A model generated the notes under the pieces. That model did no database searches, was not told the DNA's origin, and saw only the letters and a list, made by a program, of their open reading frames with translations. Made by a program: the position numbers and the translations under genes. From Carnobacterium viridans (GTDB taxonomy: Bacteria; Bacillota; Bacilli; Lactobacillales; Carnobacteriaceae), in NCBI RefSeq assembly GCF_900102725.1, contig NZ_FNJW01000008.1, positions 1,116,001-1,180,000 on the forward strand: DNA of 64,000 nt, written 5' to 3'. Positions 13,470 to 22,390 of the stretch are shown here, piece by piece (the stretch's first letter is position 1; each line of letters begins with the position of its first letter).

Positions 13470-14339
13470 TTATTTTAACTCAGGATCATTTTCGATAATT
13501 TTTCTTCCCTCTTCGATTATTTGATCAACATCTGTATTTCTCAATTCTTCAGGTCTTGGGTTACTAACAGGTTTTTCAGCCATGGCTTTTCCTTCTTCAT
13601 ACTTGAACGGTTGTCCATCTCTGGCTATTTTGCCTTCAACAATTTCTCTAGACTCATCACCTTCAGAGAAATTATAAAGTGTATGACTGAATTCCGAATG
13701 TTGTAAATCAGCTGTACCATGAGGAACTACTACCCCATATTTCTCTTCCAATTCTTTCGCTGCTTGCATAAATTGCAATTGGTGTTGAGTCTCACGCGCC
13801 ATTAAGAAGCTCAACATATCGCGAACTCCTTTATCCTCTGTCAAATGGTATTGACGAGTAACTTGCAGTCGTCCCATAGATTCACGAGTAATATTGAAAC
13901 GCATGTCAGCCAGCAAGTTTCCACTTGATTCCATATATGCAGCTGTCCAAGGGTTACCATTAGCATCTTGAAGGCTAGCACCTAAACCATTTACAATAGC
14001 ATGTTGTGGATTCATACCGCCCATTACTGCGGCAATGGCAGGATCTCCACCATTATAAACGCTCTCTTGAATATTTAAAGGGGCATCGTCCAAAAGATGA
14101 GCAATCATCGTTGCGAGCATTTCAATGTGTCCAATTTCCTCTGTCCCCGTGTCTAATAATAAGTCTTTGTATTTTTCGTTTCCAGGAGTACTTGTATTCC
14201 ACCCTTGAAATAAATATGCAGCCATTCCGGTCATTTCACCCCAGTGGCCACCAAGATTTTCTTGCAACCGACGTGCCATTAAAGCATCTGGTTTATCGGG
14301 TAGAGCATTATACTGTAAAATTTTCGTGTGCTTAAACAT
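13470..14339 (-). CDS. Manganese (non-haem) catalase
   Basis: 289 residues. It would convert hydrogen peroxide to water and oxygen at a dimanganese centre. The ligand pattern of Mn catalases is present: E35 (GHWGEMTG), E68 and H71 (DTGTEEIGHIEM), glutamate in RFNITRESMGR, and histidine in ARETQHQLQF. N-terminus MFKHTKILQYN and length agree with the Lactobacillus enzyme, with a somewhat longer charged C-terminal tail. AGAGGG precedes the ATG. It is a single-gene unit between a terminator and a 420-base upstream region. This is a fitting peroxide defence for an organism without haem catalase. Confidence 0.95.
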   Translation of the reverse strand: MFKHTKILQYNALPDKPDALMARRLQENLGGHWGEMTGMAAYLFQGWNTSTPGNEKYKDLLLDTGTEEIGHIEMLATMIAHLLDDAPLNIQESVYNGGDPAIAAVMGGMNPQHAIVNGLGASLQDANGNPWTAAYMESSGNLLADMRFNITRESMGRLQVTRQYHLTEDKGVRDMLSFLMARETQHQLQFMQAAKELEEKYGVVVPHGTADLQHSEFSHTLYNFSEGDESREIVEGKIARDGQPFKYEEGKAMAEKPVSNPRPEELRNTDVDQIIEEGRKIIENDPELK

Positions 14340-14761
14340 AAAATTCCCTCTTTCTATATTTTTTTTAGCAATGTACTTTTAAACTCACGATTAATGTATC
14401 ACATTTATATAGCGTTTACAAAAACCTGCTCAAGCCTTACTTCTTTTTTTAAAAGAGTGATAGTTCTATTTTAATGTTGGGTGATGGCATAAAAGATTAT
14501 CTAGAGACTCTATCAATTAGAGTACACTCTAAGCAAAACGTTCTCTTTCAAAATTTTCTAAATAAAATTTATTTTAACGCACCATAAATGAATGTATCTT
14601 TTAAATAGTGTATAGTCTTTTGTATAATTTTTACTCTTTAGAATAGAATCAAAACCACTTATAGCAATCAAGCTTATTGGGTGGTATACTGCTAGTTGCG
14701 TTAAAAATGAGTTGAATAAATTTTTCTTTATTTTTTCAGTTTTCGAAAGGAGTTTTTTTCA
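14340..14761. promoter_or_regulatory. Divergent intergenic region between catalase and helD
   Basis: About 420 bases with no gene. It contains an inverted repeat TTAGAGT-AC-ACTCTAA at 14517-14532 and AT-rich stretches that may be promoters for both genes. No canonical PerR box was found by eye. Confidence 0.3.
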
Positions 14762-17008
14762 TTGAAAGATAGCCAATCTATGGAACAACAACGCGTCCAT
14801 ACCGTTGTTGAAAAGATTCAACTTGAATTGGATCAATTAAAAAAAACAGTTAAACACGACAGTGCTGAACAAAAAAGACGTTTAAAAGAATCCGGTGAAA
14901 TTAAAATCAATCAAGGTTCAAGCGAAAGCATGTGGGAATCAGCCGGAGAGTTACGGGCAGTTGAACAAGATTTAATGATCCGTAGTAAAACATTATTAAA
15001 AAACCAAAATCGAGTTGTGGCTTTAGAAAAAATGGTAGAGGATCCCTACTTTGGACGAATTGATTATGAAGATGAATTTGGACAAGAAACTATCTATATC
15101 GGTATCAGTTCTGTCTTTGATGAATACGACCATTTAGTTGTCGATTGGCGTTCACCTATTGCTTCGCTATACTATGAAGGCAATGTTGGTGACACAATTC
15201 CTTTGAATATTGGAGAACAAAAATTAGAGCTTTTGATTGAGTTGAAACGTCAATTTTTAATTCGTAAGGCAAAAATCATTCAAATGTTGGATACAGATAA
15301 TGTAATGGGTGATCCATACTTACTTGAGGCCCTAGAAGATAAATCCGCTTATCAAATGAGTGCCGTTATTTCGACACTTCAAAAGGAACAAAATCAAATC
15401 GTTCGAGATATTTCGGCTAAAATCACTTTAATAGAAGGTGTTGCTGGATCTGGGAAGACCGTTGTGTTGATGCAAAAGATTGCTTATCTACTTTATACTT
15501 TTAGGGATCAATTAAGAGCATCTGAAATCATTTTGTTCTCACCCAATAAAATTTTTCAAACGTATATTTCACAAGTATTACCTGAATTGGGTGAAATGAA
15601 CGTTACCAGTCATACTTTCCCTGAGTTCATGAATCAAAAAGTTCCCAAATTCACCCTTATTTCTAACCAAGATGAAGAATTATCTAAAGTGACTTTACTA
15701 AAAGGAAGTCTTCAATTTTCAGTCGCTTTAAAACATTATACAAATCAATTGAAAATGAACTACATGCGTTTTGCTTCTCTATCTTTTCAAGGTGAGATTC
15801 TTATTTCAAAAGAGGAAATCAAAGAGCTCTTTTACCGCATTGAAAGCAAAGGTACTTTAGCCAGCAAATTAGGACTTCTTCAAACACAATTACTGCAAAA
15901 AATAGAGCAGCTCAAAAGAACACAACGAACGTCTAAATGGGTCGAAGATGCGATGCTTTCTATGTCTGACAGTGAGTTGCGCCAACACGAAAGTGAATCA
16001 AAAAATGAACAAAAAGCTGAAGAAACATTGATCGATTCAATTATGGATGCAGCTTATTCACCAGTAATTAAAAGAATCAAAAAATTAGCTTTTATTCGCT
16101 ACCAACATCAATACATTCATTTCTTAAAAGCAGTACCTAAATTGCTTTCTCTAAAAGAATTCTCAATTGATGAAGAGATGTGGTCAGAACACATCCAACA
16201 AGTTGTAACGAACATGGCTCATAAAAAAATGGTATTAGAAGACCTGGATGCTTTTTATAGCTTATTCCAATTGATGCACGGTCCCATCAGTAGTACTAAA
16301 TTCAAATACATTTGCCTAGATGAAGTACAAGATTTCTCTCCTTTCCAATTGCAAATGCTGAAAGATTTTTATCCAACGGCTAATTTTGTTATGAGTGGTG
16401 ACTTAAATCAAAATATTTTGATGAAAAGAATCTCTTTTAACGATTTAGATACCATCTTTACTGGAAATTCTTTTCAACGCTATCAGTTGTTAACAAGTTA
16501 CCGTTCTACAAATGAAATCACTCAATTCGCAAATCGCTTTTTAGAAGAAAAAGCTGCTGCTGAGTCGCCTTTTCGTGAAGGTAAAAAACCAGAATTGATT
16601 TTAACAGCTAACAACGAGCATTATTGGGATTATCTAAAACAAATAGTTTCTGATAGCCAAATAAATGGCTTGCGTACAGCTTTCATCAGCAAAAATTACG
16701 CTGAAGCTGTACGTTTCCATGAAGAGTTAACAACCGCTGGGATCGACAGTAGTTTAGTACTAAAAGATACGGATAGCACTCATCATCCAGTTATTGTTAT
16801 TCCTGTACAATTAGCTAAAGGACTAGAATTTGATGTTGCTTTCGCACTTTTTCATTACTCGGATCATTCTTCCGCTACTAATCTATCTACTGCTTATACC
16901 ATTTGCAGTCGTGCTATGCATGAGTTGTATGTCATGGCTCCTGATCTTCAAGATCCATTAGTCAATCGACTTGAATCAGCTGATTATCACTTAGCCGAAC
17001 TGAACTAA
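14762..17008 (+). CDS. helD: HelD, RNA polymerase-recycling helicase-like ATPase
   Basis: 748 residues from a TTG start behind AAAGGAG. The N-terminus is a long charged coiled coil (about residues 8-90) that in HelD enters the RNA polymerase secondary channel. The UvrD-like ATPase core follows: Walker A GVAGSGKTVV (about residues 225-235), the DEVQDFSPFQLQML box (about 520) and the TSYRSTNEI box (about 580). The C-terminal motor part includes QLAKGLEFDVAF. HelD removes stalled RNA polymerase from DNA using ATP. Length is normal. Confidence 0.92.
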   Translation: MKDSQSMEQQRVHTVVEKIQLELDQLKKTVKHDSAEQKRRLKESGEIKINQGSSESMWESAGELRAVEQDLMIRSKTLLKNQNRVVALEKMVEDPYFGRIDYEDEFGQETIYIGISSVFDEYDHLVVDWRSPIASLYYEGNVGDTIPLNIGEQKLELLIELKRQFLIRKAKIIQMLDTDNVMGDPYLLEALEDKSAYQMSAVISTLQKEQNQIVRDISAKITLIEGVAGSGKTVVLMQKIAYLLYTFRDQLRASEIILFSPNKIFQTYISQVLPELGEMNVTSHTFPEFMNQKVPKFTLISNQDEELSKVTLLKGSLQFSVALKHYTNQLKMNYMRFASLSFQGEILISKEEIKELFYRIESKGTLASKLGLLQTQLLQKIEQLKRTQRTSKWVEDAMLSMSDSELRQHESESKNEQKAEETLIDSIMDAAYSPVIKRIKKLAFIRYQHQYIHFLKAVPKLLSLKEFSIDEEMWSEHIQQVVTNMAHKKMVLEDLDAFYSLFQLMHGPISSTKFKYICLDEVQDFSPFQLQMLKDFYPTANFVMSGDLNQNILMKRISFNDLDTIFTGNSFQRYQLLTSYRSTNEITQFANRFLEEKAAAESPFREGKKPELILTANNEHYWDYLKQIVSDSQINGLRTAFISKNYAEAVRFHEELTTAGIDSSLVLKDTDSTHHPVIVIPVQLAKGLEFDVAFALFHYSDHSSATNLSTAYTICSRAMHELYVMAPDLQDPLVNRLESADYHLAELN

Positions 17009-17053
17009 AAAAATGAGACCGCTAAGCACAATGCTTAGCGGTCTCATTTTTTT
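17006..17053. terminator. Bidirectional terminator
   Basis: AATGAGACCGCTAAGCA pairs with TGCTTAGCGGTCTCATT, with A and T runs on both sides. It serves helD and the convergent gene at 17059. Confidence 0.9.
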
Positions 17054-17058
17054 AATTT

Positions 17059-17478
17059 TTAATTTAAATCGACTGAAATAATTTCAGAATCTTTTGTTCC
17101 TCTCAGAGTAACTGTATCTGGTTGAATTTTTAAAACTGTAATATTTGGATCATCTTTCCCGTCAAAAATTGCATTCATATACGGGCTCCATAGGTGTTCA
17201 ATTAAAGATTGGTCTTCAGTAATGGAAACCTGACCTGCTATTTCAACATATTTATTGTTCAATAAACCTGTATCGTATCCGAGTAAAATAAACGTATAAG
17301 GATTTTCTTCTAAATCTTCTACTTTATCTGTCCGTTTGTCGGTCAAAGTGTAAAGAATGAATCCTTCATTAAAAAAGGTCATGTAACGAGATACTGGTTT
17401 ATTCTCTGAGACAGTAGACATTGTTCCAATCTTATTCTTTTCAATAATTTTTAAAGCTTTATCACGCTCATCAGCCAT
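17059..17478 (-). CDS. Pyridoxamine 5'-phosphate oxidase-like (general stress protein 26 type)
   Basis: 139 residues: KNKIGTMSTVSENKPVSRYM, then FILYTLTDKRTDKVEDLEEN, FILLGYDTGLLNNKYVEIAG and VTLRGTKDSEI. The split-barrel flavin-binding fold of the PNPOx-like superfamily is clear, and the order matches the B. subtilis YdaG/GSP26 type. The exact reaction of these small members is unknown; most bind FMN. GGAGGG precedes the ATG. Confidence 0.8.
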   Translation of the reverse strand: MADERDKALKIIEKNKIGTMSTVSENKPVSRYMTFFNEGFILYTLTDKRTDKVEDLEENPYTFILLGYDTGLLNNKYVEIAGQVSITEDQSLIEHLWSPYMNAIFDGKDDPNITVLKIQPDTVTLRGTKDSEIISVDLN

Positions 17479-17652
17479 AAGTGCATCCCTCCATTTATGG
17501 TTTAATTATGCCATATCAGATGTTCTTCTTCAAAGAATACGATTTCATTTACATCTGATCCTATTCTTTTACTCTCTTTACTAAATATGACATACTGGAA
17601 TCAGAAAGACAGTAACCTAGTAAAGCACTTACTACAATAGGAGGAACTTAGG

Positions 17653-18516
17653 ATGGATAGTTCAAAATACCGCATCACCCCAAAACAAACACCAATCAAA
17701 TTAGCTGACTATCCTACAACCGACAATAAACAACTCAGTGAAGATGAATTACAAGACAAGTGGATCCCAGAAAGTATAAACAAGTTACAAGACTTACATT
17801 TAAAACTTCATGCAGAAGAAGAAAAAGGCATTATGGTTGTTCTGCAAGCAATTGATGCTGGCGGTAAAGATGAAGCAATCAGTTTTATTTTTTCTAATTT
17901 AACAGCTCAAGGATTGAAGACTACTTCAGTAAAAAAACCATCTGAAACTGAAGTCAAGCATGATTACCTTTGGAGAATTCATGAAGGAAAACCTTCAAGG
18001 GGAGAAATCAGTATTCTAAATCGCTCTTATTATGAAGAAGTTATAGCACCGCGGATTCACGATGTATTGGATAATGACCCTCTTCCTGATCACTTAATCG
18101 ATGAAGACATTTGGAAAGTCCGCTTCCGTCAATTAAACGACTTTGAACGGTATATGACAGAAAATGGGTTTCCAGTCATTAAATTCTTCTTCAATGTTTC
18201 AAAAGATGTGCAAAAGGATCGCCTACTAGAAAGAATGAAAAATCCTAAAAAAAACTGGGAATTTTCATTTAGTGACATCGAAGAAAGAAAACATTGGGAT
18301 ACTTATCAAGAAGTATTCGAAGATATGTTGAATAACACTTCCACAGATTATGCACCATGGTATATCCTACCAGCTGATGACGATTGGTACGCACGCTACA
18401 TTATTAGTGAAGTCATGATAAATGTACTCGAAAAACTTAACCCACAATTCCCAGAATTCTCTGGAGAAGACCGTCAAAAACTTGATGAAAGTATTGAGTT
18501 ACTCGAAAATGACTAG
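17653..18516 (+). CDS. ppk2: Polyphosphate kinase 2 family phosphotransferase
   Basis: 287 residues. P-loop QAIDAGGKDEA (about residues 65-75), the lid and base-binding region RIHEGKPSRGEISILNRSYY, and the FFNVSKDVQKDRLLERMKNP block are diagnostic of PPK2. These enzymes transfer phosphate between polyphosphate and nucleotides. The single-domain length and the DAGGKD variant suit the class that phosphorylates AMP/ADP, but that assignment is tentative. AGGAGG precedes the ATG. Single-gene unit with its own terminator. Confidence 0.9.
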   Translation: MDSSKYRITPKQTPIKLADYPTTDNKQLSEDELQDKWIPESINKLQDLHLKLHAEEEKGIMVVLQAIDAGGKDEAISFIFSNLTAQGLKTTSVKKPSETEVKHDYLWRIHEGKPSRGEISILNRSYYEEVIAPRIHDVLDNDPLPDHLIDEDIWKVRFRQLNDFERYMTENGFPVIKFFFNVSKDVQKDRLLERMKNPKKNWEFSFSDIEERKHWDTYQEVFEDMLNNTSTDYAPWYILPADDDWYARYIISEVMINVLEKLNPQFPEFSGEDRQKLDESIELLEND

Positions 18517-18537
18517 CCGATAACGACCTTAACACAT

Positions 18538-18580
18538 AAAAGGAATCTTTTGAGCTTGACCGCCCATTAGGTTCCTTTTA
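18538..18580 (+). terminator. Terminator of ppk2
   Basis: AAAAGGAA pairs with TTCCTTTT across a 26-base loop region; a T-rich tail follows. Confidence 0.6.
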
Positions 18581-18671
18581 TTTGCCTATTATTGACTCTT
18601 CATCAAATAGATTTGATAGAAGAAAATAAAATTTCTTCTGGAATAAACAGGTTTGCTTGTGGAGAGCCCTA

Positions 18672-19319
18672 TTATTCAGATTCAGATACGACCGTAAAGC
18701 GTTCATTAATGTGTGTTGCTTGTTCGATTTCATCTACGATAGCAATAGCAAAATCAGCATAACTAATATAACTTTGATTTTTTGAATTAACGATTACTTG
18801 ATCTGTGCCCGTTTGATAAGTACCCGTTCGTTTTCCTGCCGCATCAAAATCTAGCGCCGGGCTAACAAAAGTCCAATTTATATCATCCGTTTGTTCAAGG
18901 TCCTCCAAGTTTTTTGCTTGATTAATCGCTGTAGGCTGAAAAAACGTCGGCAAATCTGGCGTATCCATTACCCGTAGTGTCTTATCTTCATTTAGATACA
19001 AACTGCCGGCTCCACCAACAACAATCAATCTGGTATCAGGTGCATCTTTTAAAGCTTCAATTAAAATTTTACCAAATTGTACATGTTTAACAGCTTCTTC
19101 TTGTTCCATTCCTGTACCGAAAGCATTTACAACCACATCATATTTTTTTATATCTTCTGAGGTTAGTGTAAAAAAGGCTTTTTCTACTGCCTTTATCTCT
19201 TTATCGGCCATTTTCCCCGCATTTCTTACGATAGCCGTTACTCTATGGCCTCTATCTTTTGCTTCTTTAGCAATTAAGCTGCCTGCTCTTCCTGTTGCTC
19301 CAATAACAGCGACTTTCAT
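18672..19319 (-). CDS. NAD(P)H-binding Rossmann protein (NmrA/YwnB type)
   Basis: 215 residues. The nucleotide-binding motif VIGATGRAGSLIAKEA stands at the N-terminus. RLIVVGGAGSLYLNED and WTFVSPALDFDAAGKRTG follow the pattern of atypical short-chain dehydrogenases such as B. subtilis YwnB. The catalytic YxxxK of classical SDRs is absent. It may act as oxidoreductase or as a redox-sensing protein. AAGGGGG precedes the ATG. It is divergent from the spx-like gene, sharing a 270-base intergenic region. Confidence 0.8.
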   Translation of the reverse strand: MKVAVIGATGRAGSLIAKEAKDRGHRVTAIVRNAGKMADKEIKAVEKAFFTLTSEDIKKYDVVVNAFGTGMEQEEAVKHVQFGKILIEALKDAPDTRLIVVGGAGSLYLNEDKTLRVMDTPDLPTFFQPTAINQAKNLEDLEQTDDINWTFVSPALDFDAAGKRTGTYQTGTDQVIVNSKNQSYISYADFAIAIVDEIEQATHINERFTVVSESE

Positions 19320-19448
19320 TTCAATGACCCCCTTTAGTTGGTTGTACTCTTTCTATCAGATTAACATACGATACTTTTTAATCAAAATTTCTCGCCTTAA
19401 AACCTTTCTTTACAAAATCATTACAGCCTTTTACAAAAATTACGTCAC

Positions 19449-19481
19449 TTTGTCACAAAGTTGTGAACTTTATGTGACAAA
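19449..19481. promoter_or_regulatory. Inverted repeat upstream of the spx-like gene
   Basis: TTTGTCACAAAGT and ACTTTATGTGACAAA form an imperfect inverted repeat around TGTGA. It lies about 110 bases before the spx-like start and 130 bases before the divergent Rossmann gene, and has no T run. It looks like an operator for a TGTGA-type or other dimeric regulator. Confidence 0.45.
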
Positions 19482-19588
19482 TAATGTTGCATTTTGTACA
19501 CATCCATAGTAATATACTAGTTGTAAACGAATTTCAGTTTCATCAAGCACTTACAAATTAGTTTAATTATAAATAGGAGAGTGAAAAA

Positions 19589-19993
19589 ATGATTACGTTA
19601 TATACAACACCTAGTTCAGCTTCATGTCGTAAAGCAAAATCATGGTTAGAAGAAAATAACTTGCCTTTTATTGAAAAAAATATTTTCAACGAGAGTTTAA
19701 CTATTTCAGAACTGAAAGCAATTCTACGTCTGACAGAAAATGGAACAGAAGATATTATCTCATACCGTTCGCAAGCCTTCCAAAATCTAAATGTGCCGAT
19801 AGATGAATTTTCTTTATCTGAAGTTTTGGAATTAATTCAAGAAGAGCCAAGTCTGATTCGCCGACCTATTTTGATTGATGAAAAAAGATTGCAAATTGGT
19901 TTCAACGATGATGATATCCGCCGTTTTTTACCAAGAGAAGTTCGTCGCATCGATTTATTAGAAATGCAAAAACAACTTTCTCATATATCTTAA
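19589..19993 (+). CDS. spx: Spx/ArsC-family RNA polymerase-binding regulator with SxxC motif
   Basis: 134 residues. The sequence aligns along its whole length with Spx: MITLYTTPSSASCRKAKSWL, then FIEKNIFNESLTISELKAIL, RRPILIDEKRLQIGFNDDDI and RRFLPREVR. Spx binds the alpha subunit of RNA polymerase and redirects transcription under thiol stress. Classical Spx has a C10-x-x-C13 disulphide switch; here residue 10 is serine (TCA codon) and only C13 remains. The protein therefore cannot form the usual intramolecular disulphide. GGAGAG precedes the ATG. It is probably one of several Spx paralogues in this genome. Confidence 0.92.
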   Translation: MITLYTTPSSASCRKAKSWLEENNLPFIEKNIFNESLTISELKAILRLTENGTEDIISYRSQAFQNLNVPIDEFSLSEVLELIQEEPSLIRRPILIDEKRLQIGFNDDDIRRFLPREVRRIDLLEMQKQLSHIS

Positions 19994-20116
19994 AATAAAT
20001 TTATACTTAGCAAGAAAAGAATTCATACTTATTCTTGTACATGATTATCTTAAACATATACTAAAAAAAGTAATGCATTGATATTGTATCTTACTCGTCA
20101 GTATGCTAATTTTTCC

Positions 20117-20178
20117 GAAAAAAACAGACTCTTCAACAGGGCTTTTAAACATCCTGTTGGAAGAATCTGTTTTTTTGT
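20117..20178 (+). terminator. Terminator downstream of the spx-like gene
   Basis: AAAAAACAGACTCTTCAACAGG pairs imperfectly with the complementary arm at 20152-20177 (CCTGTTGGAAGAATCTG plus T run). The overlapping plus-strand ORF here is not a gene. Confidence 0.85.
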
Positions 20179-20271
20179 TTGTGCCACTTACTTATCTAAA
20201 TCGATGGTGTTGTGCAAGCTAGATGGTGCTGGTTTAAGAACTGTTTATTCTCTACTCTCAGGACCTAATGT

Positions 20272-20937
20272 TTAAATCATCATTCTTTTTTCCAATTCTT
20301 TCAAAACCTCTACTCGATAAAAAATAATCGTTATGACCAGCATTACTGTACTAAAACTAATAGACAGCCATGAAGGCAAAGGAGTGGTTACCCAGTCAAA
20401 GAAAAGAAATACGGCTGGTATAAAGCCTATTAAGGCAGCACATAGCAGATATATAATATAATCTCCAACTTCTATTTTCACTAATCGAACTGCAATATAC
20501 ATAGCAACGAGAGAAAATATACAAATCATAGGAACTGCATGAGTTGTTGACCAAGCTGACCAACCCCCTACATAGTCCCAGTAGATGCTTAATAAGGATA
20601 ATGAAATAATCAAATAAAGAATGCTTTTAGCAATATTTCGTCGCTTCCGAATAATGATCAATAGAACTAACCACATGCTCACAATACCAAAAGAAATGAT
20701 ATTAAGACCTTTGGGTGAATGGAGCCAGAACAATTCAATAACCAATGAAATACTGATAGTCACAAGAGAAATAATCATCAATATTCGAATAACTTGTTCC
20801 TTATTAAAACGTAAAGGAATATCTGGATACGGATTCGGTATTGGTGTGCCAGAACTTTTTTCTAACGATTGATGACAAAGTGGACAAGTTGACCAATCGC
20901 CGGTAACTGTTACCTGACAGTGTTGGCAATAACTCAT
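20272..20937 (-). CDS. DUF6320 zinc-ribbon membrane protein
   Basis: 221 residues. An N-terminal zinc ribbon, CQHCQVTVTGDWSTCPLCHQ, is followed by a linker and about six hydrophobic segments. This arrangement matches DUF6320 proteins, whose function is unknown. ATG 20937 is chosen because GGAG lies eight bases upstream; a GTG at 20946 would overlap that site. It is the last gene of a three-gene operon with an acyltransferase-like and an esterase-like gene, starting five bases after the former. Confidence 0.75.
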   Translation of the reverse strand: MSYCQHCQVTVTGDWSTCPLCHQSLEKSSGTPIPNPYPDIPLRFNKEQVIRILMIISLVTISISLVIELFWLHSPKGLNIISFGIVSMWLVLLIIIRKRRNIAKSILYLIISLSLLSIYWDYVGGWSAWSTTHAVPMICIFSLVAMYIAVRLVKIEVGDYIIYLLCAALIGFIPAVFLFFDWVTTPLPSWLSISFSTVMLVITIIFYRVEVLKELEKRMMI

Positions 20938-20942
20938 ATTTT

Positions 20943-22352
20943 TCACTCCTCACTATTAATCTCACTTATCTTGTTGGCTGATATGGTAACGGGTATTCCA
21001 AGAGCCGTTAGATCTCTAACAAATTGTTTGGATATGGTGGTTTCAATAAATGGCGAATTTAAGCAGATCGATAAATGATTGTGGTGACTAATGACACAAA
21101 ACTGCGGTCTGACTGCAGATGTCTGGAAATAAAATTGATGAACCTTTTCATCAATACCTGGAGGCAAATGCACCTTACCTAAGTTAGACATAGCAAATGT
21201 CAATCCTCGATTGTTAAAATAATTGATTGCTTTTAAAACGACATCCTTGATAGGACGAATGATGACTCTCGTAAAGGGGTTAAATTCATAGGCTATTAAG
21301 TTGTTCAATCGTTTTTCTAAACTGTCTGGACTAAGTTGTTGTTGAAGTTGTTCTTTGAGTGTTTTACAAATGTTAGCTAACGTTGTTTCCTCTGCAGAAT
21401 CATAGGTGTATTCCAAGCGTGTAGTACTGAAAAAGTTTCGGGCTGAATTGGAATAATAAAATTGCCTTAAATTAACTGGAACGGATACGGCTATCGTCAT
21501 TCCATTTTGTACAGTTGAATCTGTTTTTCGAATGGCTTCCATAAATAATGCCGTTAGATAAATCGTAAGAGAAGCTTGTTGTTCATGTGCTAAGGCCACA
21601 ACAGGTTGAACTGGCATTTCCAGTTCAATTACATGCGTTCGGTTATCAATAGTACGCTTACCTTTCACATGATAAACTTTTTTTTTCTTCGCATCTTTTT
21701 GTTCAGGTGCTGTTTCATATTGGATAGCTTTTTTTCCATAACGCAATGCAAATTTTCCAACTGTCTTGCTAGCTCCTGTTAATTTCCGAATAGCAGATTG
21801 AGTCGCTTCTGTATAACTACGTTGCCCTTTCTGACGAAAATAATGAATAAAGCTATCTGTATTCATCTGTTCAATAAGATGTCTGGAACGAGAATTTTCT
21901 TCCTTTAATTCAGTAGATGGATGAGCATACCGAAGGAGAACATATTCGCTTAGTAAATCTTCAAAAAACCACAATGCTCCTGTTCCATCTGATAAAGCAT
22001 GGAAAACTTCCAAATGTATTCGATTTTGATAATAGATTACTCGAAATAACAATTCTTTGCGATCATAATGATACAATTGAGAACAAGGTGGTTGTTCATC
22101 CAACATGACTCGTGGTTTAAGATCACTTTCTTCTAAGTAATACCAAAATACTCCTCTGCGCAGCACACTATGGTACAGTAGATAAGACTCAAATGTTTTA
22201 TCTAGAGCTTGCTGCAAAAATTCTGGGTCTATTGAGTCTTCCATAGCTGCACTTAAACGAAAAACTTTTGTATCAAAATCAGTCATTGCTGCAAGAAAAA
22301 TATTGGACGCATTATCTAAGCGGACCCATGTTTTTCTTTTGGATCTTTTCAT
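20943..22352 (-). CDS. Condensation-domain-like acyltransferase
   Basis: 469 residues from ATG 22352 behind AAAGGAGG. The active-site motif of CoA-dependent/condensation acyltransferases is present as HALSDGTGALWFFEDLL (HxxxDG). A second conserved stretch, VPVNLRQFYYSNSARNFFST, corresponds to the family's later NLR/DFG-like region. Such enzymes (alcohol acetyltransferases, WS/DGAT and PapA5-like proteins) make esters. The neighbouring esterase-like and DUF6320 genes suggest a joint role with an unknown lipid or alcohol substrate. Confidence 0.7.
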   Translation of the reverse strand: MKRSKRKTWVRLDNASNIFLAAMTDFDTKVFRLSAAMEDSIDPEFLQQALDKTFESYLLYHSVLRRGVFWYYLEESDLKPRVMLDEQPPCSQLYHYDRKELLFRVIYYQNRIHLEVFHALSDGTGALWFFEDLLSEYVLLRYAHPSTELKEENSRSRHLIEQMNTDSFIHYFRQKGQRSYTEATQSAIRKLTGASKTVGKFALRYGKKAIQYETAPEQKDAKKKKVYHVKGKRTIDNRTHVIELEMPVQPVVALAHEQQASLTIYLTALFMEAIRKTDSTVQNGMTIAVSVPVNLRQFYYSNSARNFFSTTRLEYTYDSAEETTLANICKTLKEQLQQQLSPDSLEKRLNNLIAYEFNPFTRVIIRPIKDVVLKAINYFNNRGLTFAMSNLGKVHLPPGIDEKVHQFYFQTSAVRPQFCVISHHNHLSICLNSPFIETTISKQFVRDLTALGIPVTISANKISEINSEE

Positions 22353-22390
22353 TGTTCTCCTCCTTTCACTTGGATAAAGCTTCCCTTGAA

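Noticed and set aside
13521-14335. Plus-strand ORFs opposite the manganese catalase gene
   Set aside because: They are antisense shadows of a strongly conserved enzyme gene.
14410-14430. cre site upstream of the manganese catalase (TGTAAACGCTATAT on the minus strand)
   Set aside because: The right half does not fit the CcpA consensus.
20078-20275. Plus-strand ORF of 65 codons after the spx-like gene
   Set aside because: It consists largely of the terminator hairpin and has no ribosome binding site.
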